DNA of 9,230 nt from VGRW01 sp041498295 (GTDB taxonomy: Bacteria > Myxococcota_A > UBA9160 > SZUA-336): positions 1 through 9,230 of the forward strand of contig JBGQIB010000173.1 in assembly GCA_041498295.1 (NCBI GenBank), written 5' to 3'. Both the position numbers and the translations under genes were made by a program. Below are positions 1 through 6,971 of the stretch, one piece after another; within the stretch, counting starts at the first letter, position 1; each line of letters begins with the position of its first letter. Under the pieces are notes generated by a model. That model had not been told where the DNA came from. It saw only the letters and a program-made list of their open reading frames with translations, and ran no database searches.

Positions 1-16
1 AGGTATAACGCCGCCC

Positions 17-187
17 ATGGCCAAGAAGGGCGCGCGCGAGAAGATCAAGCTGGAGTCGAGCGCTGGGACGGGTTTTTTCTACACCACGCGGAAGAACAAG
101 CAGAACACCCCGGACAAACTCGAGATCAAGAAGTACGACCCCGTCGTGCGCAAGCACGTGATGTTCAAAGAGGCCAAGCTGAAGTAG
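17..187 (+). CDS. rpmG: 50S ribosomal protein L33
   Basis: A 56-residue protein of the large ribosomal subunit. It is small, highly basic and reads as bacterial L33 along its whole length: the N-terminal block AKKGAREKIKLESSAGTGFF, then YTTRKNK, then KYDPVVRKHVMFKEAKLK at the end. The family is normally about 50-56 residues, so it is complete. It contains no cysteine, so it is the zinc-independent (C-minus) L33 type common in Proteobacteria, not the CxxC form. ATG at 17 is the natural family start. Only 16 bases are visible upstream and no clear ribosome binding site is among them, so promoter and upstream partners are outside the window. It converges on the lipoprotein gene that follows, with 29 bp between the two stop codons. 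Confidence 0.95.
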   Translation: MAKKGAREKIKLESSAGTGFFYTTRKNKQNTPDKLEIKKYDPVVRKHVMFKEAKLK

Positions 188-229
188 TCAGCCGGCGAGC
201 CGGTGACTGGCGCCCCTCAGCGGGGTCGC
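186..229. terminator. Paired hairpins between convergent genes, possible two-way terminator
   Basis: Two adjacent hairpins fill the 29-bp gap between the L33 stop (+) and the lipoprotein stop (-). The first pairs AGTCA+CCGG (186-190 and 192-195, bulged G at 191) with CCGGTGACT (200-208) around a CGAG loop. The second pairs GCG/CCCC near 211-216 with GGGGTCGC (222-229), with one bulged base. Neither is followed by a clear T-run, so intrinsic termination is inferred from position and stem strength only. Confidence 0.4.
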
Positions 230-633
230 AACGATCCGAAGTCGCACACCCAAACGGCCGCCCGATAGCCGTGTGCGAGGGGATGCCAGACGGTGATCTC
301 CACGTCCCGGTCGAAGTGCGTCCATTTCCAGGTCGTGACCGGAGCGAGCGGGATCAGCCAGATCATCAAGTTCAATGCGCTGAGCGATGTCTCGTCGGGC
401 TTGCCCCAGGCTTCGGCGAGGCTCTTCGCGCTGCGCGTCGTGATTGCGCTCGCGGCGGCCGCGTTCGCTTTGGGGCCGCAGGCGTCGAGCTCCGGGAACT
501 TCGTGTAGAGCTCGCCGAGGTCGAGGTGATTCAGCTCGTCCGGGCTCGGCAGCGCCTTGTACGGCGCAGGCGCGCACGCCGTGAAGAGCGCGAGCAGCGC
601 CAGGCGCGAGCCCACGTGCGCGCGAAGTCGCAC
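217..633 (-). CDS. Putative lipoprotein of unknown function
   Basis: Encodes 138 residues from a GTG at 633. On the minus strand GGAGG sits 7 bases before this GTG, a strong ribosome binding site that fixes the start. Residues 1-19 form a short signal peptide (basic VRLR, hydrophobic LALLALF) ending in LFTAC, a near-canonical lipobox with Phe at -3 and the lipidated Cys at 20; a mature lipoprotein of about 119 residues is inferred. The mature part has a GKPD turn (77-80), a hydrophobic patch NLMIWLIPLAP (88-98), a Trp-rich TWKW (101-104) and two further cysteines (52 and 130). The order of a GKPD turn followed by aromatic beta-like strands loosely recalls small BamE/SmpA-type envelope lipoproteins, but I cannot assign it to that family. 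It is divergent from the acyl-CoA dehydrogenase gene, 48 bp away. The plus strand opposite holds short open frames without recognisable products. Confidence 0.75.
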   Translation of the reverse strand: MRLRAHVGSRLALLALFTACAPAPYKALPSPDELNHLDLGELYTKFPELDACGPKANAAAASAITTRSAKSLAEAWGKPDETSLSALNLMIWLIPLAPVTTWKWTHFDRDVEITVWHPLAHGYRAAVWVCDFGSLRPR

Positions 634-669
634 TTGCTTCCCTCCGGCGCGAAGAGGCACGCGCGAGAG

Positions 670-681
670 TAGAATACACGC
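670..681 (+). promoter_or_regulatory. Possible -10 element giving a leaderless transcript
   Basis: TAGAAT at 670-675 differs at one position from the consensus TATAAT and ends 6 bases before the GTG start at 682, where transcription would be expected to begin. No convincing -35 hexamer is seen 16-18 bases upstream, and there is no good ribosome binding site before the GTG. Both fit a leaderless message but prove nothing. An in-frame stop overlapping the element (TAG 670-672) rules out a longer N-terminus for the dehydrogenase. Confidence 0.25.
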
Positions 682-1848
682 GTGGATTTCGAAGCGGACC
701 CGGACTTCGCGAGCATCACCGCTGAGGCGGGGAAGCTCGCGGCGCGTTTCGACGACGACTACTGGCTCGAGCACGACGAGAAGAAGCTCTTCCCCTGGGA
801 GTTCTACAACGCGTTTGCCGACGCGGGCTGGGTCGGCGTGCTGGTCCCCGAGAAGTACGGGGGCGCGGGGCTGGGCGTGATGCACGCCGGGGCGCTGCTG
901 CGCGCCGTCGCGGGCAGCGCGGGCGCGATGAACGCGGCGTCGACCATGCACCTGTCCATTTTTGGCATGGGCCCCGTCATCCACCACGGCACGGAGGCGA
1001 TGAAGGAGAAGTATCTCCCGCCGACCGCGACCGGGAAGCTGCACGTCTCCTTCGGCGTGACCGAGGACGACGCGGGCACGGACACCTCGCGCATCCGTAC
1101 GTTCGCGCGGCGCGACGGCGACCGCTGGATCGTGAACGGGAAGAAGGTCTGGAACACCAAGGCGCAGCAGGCCCAGAAGATCTTGTTGCTCGCGCGCACC
1201 ACACCGCGCGAGCAGTGCGCGCGCCGGATGGACGGCATGACCTTGTTCCTCGCCGACCTCGACCCCGCGCACGTCGAGATTCGCGAGATCCCGAAGTTGG
1301 GCCGCAACGCGGTGAACTCGAACGAGGTCTTCATCCGCGATCTGCCGGTGTCGGACGAAGACGTCGTGGGCGAGGTCGGCCGCGGGTTCTACTGCCTGCT
1401 CGACGGCATCAACCCGGAGCGGATCGTGATCTCGGCCGAGGCGGTCGGCATCGGCTTCCGCGCGCTGGAACGCGCCGTCGCTTACGCGCGCGAGCGCGTG
1501 GTCTTCGACCGGCCGATTGGTCAGAACCAGGCGATCGCACATCCGCTCGCCGACTCGTATAGCGAGCTGATCGCCGCAGAGCTCCTGTGGCAGAAGGCCG
1601 CATGGACCTACGACCGCGGCGAGCCCGCGGGTCCGCTCGCGAACATGGCCAAGTTTCGCTGCGCGGATGCGTCGTTCCGCGCCTGCGATCGCGCGCTGCA
1701 AACGCTCGGCGGCTTCGGCTACGCGCGCGAGTTTCACGTCGAGCGCTACTGGCGCGAGGCGCGCCTGATGCGACTCGCCCCCATCTCACAGGAGATGGCT
1801 CTCAACTTCGTCGCGGAGCACGTCCTGAATCTTCCGCGCTCTTACTGA
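682..1848 (+). CDS. Acyl-CoA dehydrogenase (FAD-dependent)
   Basis: A 388-residue member of the acyl-CoA dehydrogenase superfamily, which oxidises an acyl-CoA to the 2-enoyl-CoA using FAD and passes electrons to ETF. Domain order is classical: N-terminal helices (1-120, with GWVGVLVPEKYGGAGLG at 49-65), beta domain (121-235) and C-terminal helices (236-388). Family signature 1 is GVTEDDAGTD (125-134). Signature 2 runs from Q340 to E359 (QTLGGFGYARE, then R355 and E359). Length is normal. The position that carries the catalytic Glu in medium-chain enzymes, in the stretch LAPISQ (365-370), has no Glu. E246 in INPERIV occupies the site used by isovaleryl- and long-chain enzymes. The C-terminus ends in LPRSY. 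GTG 682 is the only start possible after the upstream in-frame stop at 670. The gene stands alone with no etf or thiolase beside it, so the substrate cannot be named. Confidence 0.96.
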   Translation: MDFEADPDFASITAEAGKLAARFDDDYWLEHDEKKLFPWEFYNAFADAGWVGVLVPEKYGGAGLGVMHAGALLRAVAGSAGAMNAASTMHLSIFGMGPVIHHGTEAMKEKYLPPTATGKLHVSFGVTEDDAGTDTSRIRTFARRDGDRWIVNGKKVWNTKAQQAQKILLLARTTPREQCARRMDGMTLFLADLDPAHVEIREIPKLGRNAVNSNEVFIRDLPVSDEDVVGEVGRGFYCLLDGINPERIVISAEAVGIGFRALERAVAYARERVVFDRPIGQNQAIAHPLADSYSELIAAELLWQKAAWTYDRGEPAGPLANMAKFRCADASFRACDRALQTLGGFGYAREFHVERYWREARLMRLAPISQEMALNFVAEHVLNLPRSY

Positions 1849-2130
1849 AGCGCGACAGCCGAGGCGAGGGCCGTCCAAAGCCGAGGCCGCAAGCGACGCG
1901 CGCAGCGAGCCGCAGGCGAGCGAAGCAGAATCAGGCGCAGCGGAAGGTTGCAGTGCCCTGTGCGTGCCCCGGTTTGCTTGACCCTGCAGGGGGATCGCCA
2001 GTAACCTGCGCGCCGGTCGTCACGGGGTCAGGGGACGTGCGTTGACTGTCGTCCGCACGGGGTTGCAGGCGCGAGCCGCGCCCGCGGTCCGCGGACCCGC
2101 AGGAAGTATCGCCAGGAAAGGAATCGGACG
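1849..2130. other. Spacer upstream of the oxidase operon: T-poor stretch and two palindromes
   Basis: This 282-bp spacer has no credible gene. Bases 1849-1947 contain only two T residues (1874 and 1931) and repeat AGCCGAGGC at 1857-1865 and 1879-1887, with further GCGAG words. The second half holds the perfect palindromes CCCTGCAGGG (1982-1991) and GGTCCGCGGACC (2086-2097). It should contain the oxidase operon promoter. TTGACC (1978-1983) with a poor TAACCT (2002-2007) is the best sigma-70-like pair I see, and TTGACT at 2042-2047 lacks a matching -10; I rate both as weak. Confidence 0.5.
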
Positions 2131-3216
2131 GTGAGCGAGAAGCGCGCGCCTCTGGTCGGATTTCTCAGCGTCTTCGTCGTCCTCGCACTTCTATGGATCT
2201 GGTATCCGTTCGGGACGGCGCTCTTGCCGATGTCCACGATCTTTCCGCTGACCGAGAACGCGGAAGTGACTCAGTGGATGTACGCGATGGTCTACTGGAT
2301 CACGCTCGTGATCTTCATCGTCGTCGAGGGCCTCTTGGTCTACGCGCTGTTCCGCTTCCGCAGGCGCGGCGACGAGACGGCGCTGCCCGAGCAGACGCAC
2401 GGACACACGACGCTCGAGGTCGGCTGGACGCTCGCGACCGTGCTGCTCGTGATCGTGATGTACATCCCGAGCTGCCAGGCGATTCGCTTCCACCAGGGCC
2501 CGCCGCCGTCCGCGAATCCGATCGTCGTCGACGTGACCGGGCGCCAATGGTTCTGGGAGTACTACTACCCCGAATACGACCTCACGACGGCGAACGAGCT
2601 CGTCTTGCCCGCCGGCCGCACCGCTCTCTTCCACGTCACTTCGACGGACGTGATTCACGCGTTCTGGTTTCCGCGCCTCGGCGGCAAGCGCGACGCGGTG
2701 CCGGGCCGCAACCAGCCGATGTGGTTCACGCCGACCCAGACGGGCGTCTTCGAGGGTCAGTGCACTGAGTACTGCGGCTCTTCGCACGCGCTGATGAAGA
2801 TGCAGCTCGTCGTGACGACACCGGCCGAGTTCGATGCGTGGGTGAAGCAGCAGAAGACGCCGCCTCCGCCCGAATCGATGGCGAGCTTCGGCGTCTTCGC
2901 GGCCTCGGGCTGCATCGCGTGTCACATGACGATGGCGAACGACAAGACCGTGCTGCACATGAACGGCCCGAACCTGATGAAGGTCGCGACGCGGAAGCAG
3001 ATCGCGGCGGGCACGCTCGACAACACACCCGAGAACCTGAAGATGTGGATCCACGACGCGCAGCACGTGAAGCCGGACGCGAAGATGAACATCCCGGCAA
3101 TGCAGTGCACCGGTCCGGGACAGCCCGACGCGTGCTGTCGCGACGTGCAGATCGGGAACTGTCTGCCCGACGCGACCGTGGATCAGCTCGTCTCCTATCT
3201 CGAGATGATGAAGTAG
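2131..3216 (+). CDS. coxB: Cytochrome c oxidase subunit II with fused cytochrome c domain (caa3 type)
   Basis: A 361-residue subunit II that accepts electrons from cytochrome c and delivers them through CuA to subunit I. GTG 2131 follows AAAGGA (2118-2123) at usable spacing. Hydrophobic segments lie at about 8-28, 53-76 and 100-118. The first could be an uncleaved signal or an extra helix beyond the usual two. The periplasmic cupredoxin domain carries the aromatic entry motif GRQWFWEYYYP (137-147) and a full CuA set: H176, C211, E213, C215, H219 and M222. A linker rich in proline (243-249) leads to a mono-heme cytochrome c domain with CIACH (261-265); the distal ligand is probably M319 or M324. 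This fusion defines caa3-type oxidases. Unusually, residues 326-344 form an insertion with four cysteines (326, 335, 336, 344) before the final helix. It is the first gene of the operon, 11 bp before coxA. Confidence 0.98.
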   Translation: MSEKRAPLVGFLSVFVVLALLWIWYPFGTALLPMSTIFPLTENAEVTQWMYAMVYWITLVIFIVVEGLLVYALFRFRRRGDETALPEQTHGHTTLEVGWTLATVLLVIVMYIPSCQAIRFHQGPPPSANPIVVDVTGRQWFWEYYYPEYDLTTANELVLPAGRTALFHVTSTDVIHAFWFPRLGGKRDAVPGRNQPMWFTPTQTGVFEGQCTEYCGSSHALMKMQLVVTTPAEFDAWVKQQKTPPPPESMASFGVFAASGCIACHMTMANDKTVLHMNGPNLMKVATRKQIAAGTLDNTPENLKMWIHDAQHVKPDAKMNIPAMQCTGPGQPDACCRDVQIGNCLPDATVDQLVSYLEMMK

Positions 3217-3227
3217 AGGAGCAAGCG

Positions 3228-5069
3228 ATGGCGACCGCGACTCACACGCTTCCGCACGCGTACGCCGCGGAGCAGACGGGGGTCTGGAGCTGGATCACCA
3301 CCGTCGATCACAAGCGGATCGGGATCCTCTACGGCGTCTCGGCGTTCATTCTCTTCATAGTCGGCGGCATCGAGGCGCTGATCATGCGCATGCAGCTGAT
3401 GGAGCCGAACGGGACGGTCGTGTCGGCGCAGGTATTCAACGCGCTGTTCACGATGCACGGCACGACCATGATCTTCATGGCGATCATGCCGCTCGGCGCC
3501 GGATTCTTTAACTACATGGTCCCGCTGATGATCGGCGCGCGCGACGTCGCATTCCCGCGACTCAACGCGCTCTCGTACTGGGTGTTCCTCTTCGGTTCGC
3601 TGTTCATCAACTCGAGCTTCCTGTTCGGCACGCCGCCCGACGCCGGTTGGTTCGCGTACGCGCCGCTCTCGAATCGCACCGGAACCGCGACTCACTCGGT
3701 CGACTTCTGGATTCTGGGTCTCCAGATCCTGGGCGTTGCGTCGATGATGGCCGGCGTCAACTTCATCGTGACGATTCTGAACATGCGCGCGCCGGGCATG
3801 ACCTTGATGCGCATGCCGGTGTTCGTGTGGATGGTCCTGGTCGTGCAGTTCCTGGTGGTGCTCGCGTTCCCGATCATCACCGTCGGGCTCGTGTTCCTGA
3901 TGTTCGATCGCCTGTTCGGCACGAACTTCTACATCCCCGAGGCCGGCGGTGACCCGCTCCTTTATCAGCATTTGTTCTGGCTGTTCGGACATCCCGAGGT
4001 GTACATCCTGATCCTGCCGGCGATGGGCATCGTGTCCGAGGTGCTGCCCACGTTCTCGCGCAAGCCGCTGTTCGGCGCGGAGTTCGTGATCTTTTCCGGC
4101 ATCGCGATCGGCTTCCTCGGTTTCGGCGTGTGGAGTCACCACATGTTCACGACCGGGCTCGGCCCGGTCGCGGACATCTCGTTCTCGTTCACGACGATGA
4201 TGATCGCCGTGCCGACGGCGGTGAAGATCTTCAACTGGATCGCGACCATCTGGGGCGGCCAGCTGCGCTTCGCGACGCCGATGCTGTTCGCGCTCGGCTT
4301 CGTGTTCATGTTCACGATCGGCGGTCTGTCGGGCTTCATGCACGCCGTGCCGGCGATCGACCTGCAGCAGCAGGACACGTACTTCATCGTCGCGCACTTC
4401 CACTACGTGCTGTTCGGAGGCTCGATCCTCGGGCTCTTCGCGGGGATCTACTACTGGTATCCGAAGTTCATGGGCCGACTCATGGACGAGAGACTCGGCG
4501 CGATTCACTTCTGGTGCACGTTGATCGGCTTCAACCTCACGTTCTTCCCGATGCATTTCCTCGGCGCCGACGGCATGCCGCGGCGCATCTACACGTACGC
4601 GTCGTGGGAAGGTTGGAGCTTCTGGAATCACGTCGCGACGATCGGCGCGTTCGTGATCGCCGCCTCGCAGCTGATCTTCCTGTACAACTACGTCACCAGC
4701 CGCGTGCGCGGGAAGATCGCGGGCAGTGACCCCTGGGACGGCGCTACCCTGGAGTGGGCGACGAGCTCACCGCCGCCGGAGTGGGATTTCGATCGGATTC
4801 CGCCGGTGACGAGCTCGCGGCCTGTCTTCGACCAGAAGTATCACGGCGCGCCCAAGGCTCCGCCGGGCCGTGACGATGGCATTCACATTCCGCCGCCGAG
4901 TTACTGGCCGATCATCGTCGGCCTCGGCATCACGATGATCTTCGGCGGCGCCATGACCATTCCCGCGCACGGGCCGTGGATCTCGCTCACGGGCTTCTTC
5001 ATCTTCCTCTCCGGAACCTTCGGCTGGGTCTTCCAGCCCGGTTACGGCTACGCACCCGAGGAGCACTAG
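3228..5069 (+). CDS. coxA: Cytochrome c oxidase subunit I (caa3 type, proton-pumping)
   Basis: The 613-residue catalytic subunit, which reduces O2 to water at heme a3-CuB and pumps protons. ATG 3228 lies 6 bases after AGAGGAG (3215-3221); the frame is open further upstream, but only as an overlap with coxB. Ligands are visible: H77 and H392 for heme a, H390 for heme a3, and H255, H304 and H305 for CuB, with Y259 of HPEVY as the cross-linking Tyr. D-channel residues D106 and N113 and the gating E257 are present, as is K333 of the K-channel, so this is an A1-type enzyme. R452/R453 would bind heme propionates. After the 12 core helices comes the linker DPWDGATLEW (501-510) and then two more helices (about 559-579 and 585-603). 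That gives 14 in all, as in Bacillus-type CtaD, matched by the short subunit III next door. Confidence 0.99.
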   Translation: MATATHTLPHAYAAEQTGVWSWITTVDHKRIGILYGVSAFILFIVGGIEALIMRMQLMEPNGTVVSAQVFNALFTMHGTTMIFMAIMPLGAGFFNYMVPLMIGARDVAFPRLNALSYWVFLFGSLFINSSFLFGTPPDAGWFAYAPLSNRTGTATHSVDFWILGLQILGVASMMAGVNFIVTILNMRAPGMTLMRMPVFVWMVLVVQFLVVLAFPIITVGLVFLMFDRLFGTNFYIPEAGGDPLLYQHLFWLFGHPEVYILILPAMGIVSEVLPTFSRKPLFGAEFVIFSGIAIGFLGFGVWSHHMFTTGLGPVADISFSFTTMMIAVPTAVKIFNWIATIWGGQLRFATPMLFALGFVFMFTIGGLSGFMHAVPAIDLQQQDTYFIVAHFHYVLFGGSILGLFAGIYYWYPKFMGRLMDERLGAIHFWCTLIGFNLTFFPMHFLGADGMPRRIYTYASWEGWSFWNHVATIGAFVIAASQLIFLYNYVTSRVRGKIAGSDPWDGATLEWATSSPPPEWDFDRIPPVTSSRPVFDQKYHGAPKAPPGRDDGIHIPPPSYWPIIVGLGITMIFGGAMTIPAHGPWISLTGFFIFLSGTFGWVFQPGYGYAPEEH

Positions 5070-5072
5070 ACC

Positions 5073-5666
5073 ATGTCGGCCGACGCTCACGCCGATTACA
5101 CCTCGCTCGGCATTCCGCACCGCAAGCTCGGCTTTTGGACCTTCCTCGGCTCCGAGTGCATGTTCTTCGGCACGCTCATCGGGACTTACTTGTCCTATCG
5201 CGGCAAGAGTCTCACCGGGCCGTACCCGCACGACACGTTCTCCTTGCAGGTCACGACGATCTCGACCTTCACGCTGCTGGCGAGCTCGTTCTTCATGGTC
5301 ATGGCTCTGCACTACGTGCGCGAGGGCAAGCGCTTCGCCGCGGGCGCGTGGCTGTTGGCGACGGCCGGCGGTGGCTTGGTCTTCGTCGGCTTTCAGGCCT
5401 TCGAGTTCACCGAGTTCTATCACAAGGGACTCTCGCTCTCGCAGAACTTGTACGGCACGACGTTCTTCGTCCTCACCGGCTTCCATGGCGCACACGTGTC
5501 GGGCGGCATCCTCTGGCTGCTCTCGCTGTTCGTGATGAACGCGCAGGGGAAGCTGCCCAAAGAGAAAGAGATGGACGTCGAGATCGCCGGTCTCTATTGG
5601 CACTTCGTCGACATCGTCTGGATCATCATCTTCAGCGTCGTCTACCTGATGGAGTTCGCGCAATGA
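5073..5666 (+). CDS. coxC: Cytochrome c oxidase subunit III
   Basis: A 197-residue integral membrane subunit that stabilises subunit I and supports proton uptake. ATG 5073 is 3 bp after the coxA stop, with GAGGAG at 5058-5063 inside the end of coxA as its ribosome binding site. Five helices are predicted at about 20-41, 58-82, 90-112, 128-154 and 174-194. Family motifs include FLGSECMFFGTLIGTYL (24-40), GFHGAHVSGG (136-145) and YWHFVDIVWIIIF (175-187). The seven-helix form is about 260-270 residues, so this protein lacks the first two helices. The two extra helices at the end of CoxA probably supply them, as in other caa3 oxidases. It ends with an ATGA overlap into coxD, which suggests coupled translation. 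Confidence 0.98.
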   Translation: MSADAHADYTSLGIPHRKLGFWTFLGSECMFFGTLIGTYLSYRGKSLTGPYPHDTFSLQVTTISTFTLLASSFFMVMALHYVREGKRFAAGAWLLATAGGGLVFVGFQAFEFTEFYHKGLSLSQNLYGTTFFVLTGFHGAHVSGGILWLLSLFVMNAQGKLPKEKEMDVEIAGLYWHFVDIVWIIIFSVVYLMEFAQ

Positions 5667-5995
5667 GCGACCACGGCAGTCAGTCACACGCGCACCCGCC
5701 GGTCAGTCTGTACGTGAAGGTGATCACCACGCTCACGCTCATCACGGCGTTCGAGATCATGATCATCGTGCCTGGGATCAAGGCTTGGTACCACGAGCAT
5801 CTGCCGGCGTTCGCCGCGATCGTCGTGCCGGTGATCCTGATCCTGTCCGCGGTGAAGTTCTGGGCGGTGGTCTACTTCTTCATGCATCTGCGCCAGGACC
5901 ACGGCACCCCGCGCATGGTCTTCGGCTTCCCGCTCGGCTTGGCCGCGCTCATGATCATCGTGCTGATGCTCCTCAACGGTCACTTCGTGAGTTAG
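5663..5995 (+). CDS. coxD: Cytochrome c oxidase subunit IV (bacterial type)
   Basis: A 110-residue small subunit of the oxidase, probably structural. ATG 5663 overlaps the coxC stop as ATGA; the longer open frame upstream is only coxC read out of frame. Residues 1-13 are His/Ser-rich and soluble. Three helices follow at about 17-37, 48-76 and 86-104. The block VKFWAVVYFFMHLRQD (64-79) is typical of the prokaryotic subunit IV (CtaF-like) family. Its place after coxC matches the usual coxBACD order of caa3 operons. The protein is short and hydrophobic, so the assignment rests on this motif, the helix pattern and position together. Confidence 0.93.
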   Translation: MSDHGSQSHAHPPVSLYVKVITTLTLITAFEIMIIVPGIKAWYHEHLPAFAAIVVPVILILSAVKFWAVVYFFMHLRQDHGTPRMVFGFPLGLAALMIIVLMLLNGHFVS

Positions 5996-5999
5996 TGGT

Positions 6000-6971
6000 T
6001 TGACCCCCCTCCCCGACGACGCGCGTGCAGCGGCGCGCCGCGCCGGACGCGGGGCAGCCACGCTCGCGTTGGCGGCCTGGGCACTCATCGTCGTCGGTGC
6101 GCTGGTGCGCGCGCACGGTGCGGGGCTCTCGTGCCCGGATTGGCCGCTCTGCCACGGCGAGCTCGTGCCGAGCTTCGACGCGCGCGTCGCGCTCGAGTGG
6201 GGCCACCGTCTCTTGGCCGGGAGCTTGTCGCTGGGCGTGGCCGCGCTCGCGTTCGCCGTGCTGCGGCGGCGCGCGCTGCGTGCTCGCTTCGGGCGCTCGC
6301 TCGCGCTCGTGTTCGCGCTGCTCGGCCTGCAGGTCGTGCTCGGCGGACTCACCGTGCTGCTCGGACTCGCGCCCTGGACGGTCACGGCGCATCTGGTGAC
6401 GGGGAATGCGTTCGCGCTCGCGCTCGCTTGGCTCGCGCGAGACCTGCTCGACACGGCGCACGGCGAGGCGCGGGCGCCCGCGAAGCTCGCGCCCGCTGGC
6501 GTGCGGCTCGTCGCGGTCGTGTGTTCCTTGGTCGCCCTGCAGCTCGTGCTCGGCGGGCTCGTGTCGAGTCACTCCGCCGGCCTCGCATGCGCGACGTTCC
6601 CTCTGTGCAACGGCGACTCGGTCGCGCCGACGTTGCAGGGACCGATCGGGCTGCACGTGCTCCATCGCTTGAACGCATACGGCGTCGCGGCGGCGTTCGC
6701 GCTGCTCGCGTGGCAGCTGCGCGGAGCGGGGCTCTGCGGGCGGCTCGCGTGGACGGGCTTGCGACTCGTGCTCCTGCAGATCGCGGTCGGTGCGGCGAAC
6801 GTGCTCCTGCGCCTGCCCGTCGAGGTGACGGCACTGCATTCCGCGCTCGCGGCCGGGATCTTCCTGACGACGGGGCTCCTCGCGCGCGACGCGCTCGTCG
6901 GCGCGCGCGCGACACAGGAAGGTGTCGCGACCGCCGCGCGCGAACGGCATGCGCTCGGAGGCGCGCGGTGA
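6000..6971 (+). CDS. ctaA: Heme A synthase
   Basis: A 323-residue COX15/CtaA-family membrane enzyme that oxidises the C8 methyl of heme O to a formyl group, making heme A for CoxA. The protein has the family's two-fold pseudo-repeat of four-helix units. Half one: AGLSCPDWPLCHGELVP (41-57) with cysteines 45 and 51, then EWGHR (66-70) with E66 and H69, and H131. Half two: AGLACATFPLC (193-203) with cysteines 197 and 203, H222 in HVLHRLNAYG, and H280. The four histidines, the loop Glu and both cysteine pairs are all present, so it looks fully functional. The only possible start in the usual region is TTG 6000, because an in-frame stop lies at 5988. No clear ribosome binding site precedes it, so translation probably depends on coxD, 4 bp upstream. 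It ends in a GTGA overlap with ctaB. Confidence 0.95.
   Translation: MTPLPDDARAAARRAGRGAATLALAAWALIVVGALVRAHGAGLSCPDWPLCHGELVPSFDARVALEWGHRLLAGSLSLGVAALAFAVLRRRALRARFGRSLALVFALLGLQVVLGGLTVLLGLAPWTVTAHLVTGNAFALALAWLARDLLDTAHGEARAPAKLAPAGVRLVAVVCSLVALQLVLGGLVSSHSAGLACATFPLCNGDSVAPTLQGPIGLHVLHRLNAYGVAAAFALLAWQLRGAGLCGRLAWTGLRLVLLQIAVGAANVLLRLPVEVTALHSALAAGIFLTTGLLARDALVGARATQEGVATAARERHALGGAR

Noticed and set aside
634..1737. Long minus-strand open frame running back from the lipoprotein gene through the acyl-CoA dehydrogenase region
   Set aside because: It is the antisense of a clear dehydrogenase, is rich in Arg/Ala/Val without family motifs, and the lipoprotein has its own well-placed start at 633. 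Long antisense frames are expected at this GC content.
1978..2007. Sigma-70-like promoter TTGACC ... TAACCT upstream of coxB
   Set aside because: The -10 matches at only three of six positions, and such matches arise by chance, so it is mentioned only inside the spacer entry.
1587..2045. Plus-strand frame covering the end of the dehydrogenase gene and the spacer
   Set aside because: The product is Arg-rich, follows the wrong frame within a known gene and has no recognisable domain.
2838..3227. Upstream extension of the coxA frame into coxB
   Set aside because: It is coxB read out of frame. ATG 3228 has a strong ribosome binding site and begins the normal subunit I N-terminus.
3195..4631. 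478-codon minus-strand frame opposite coxA
   Set aside because: The product is a His/Glu/Arg/Asp-rich low-complexity sequence with no motif, exactly what antisense of a hydrophobic GC-rich gene yields.
4976..5662. Upstream extension of the coxD frame through coxC
   Set aside because: It is Arg/Leu/His-rich out-of-frame sequence. The ATGA overlap at 5663 gives the expected subunit IV length.
6131..6967. Upstream extension of the ctaB frame through ctaA
   Set aside because: It is an Arg/Ala-rich shadow of ctaA. GTG 6968 has GGAGG at the right spacing and starts the normal CtaB N-terminus.
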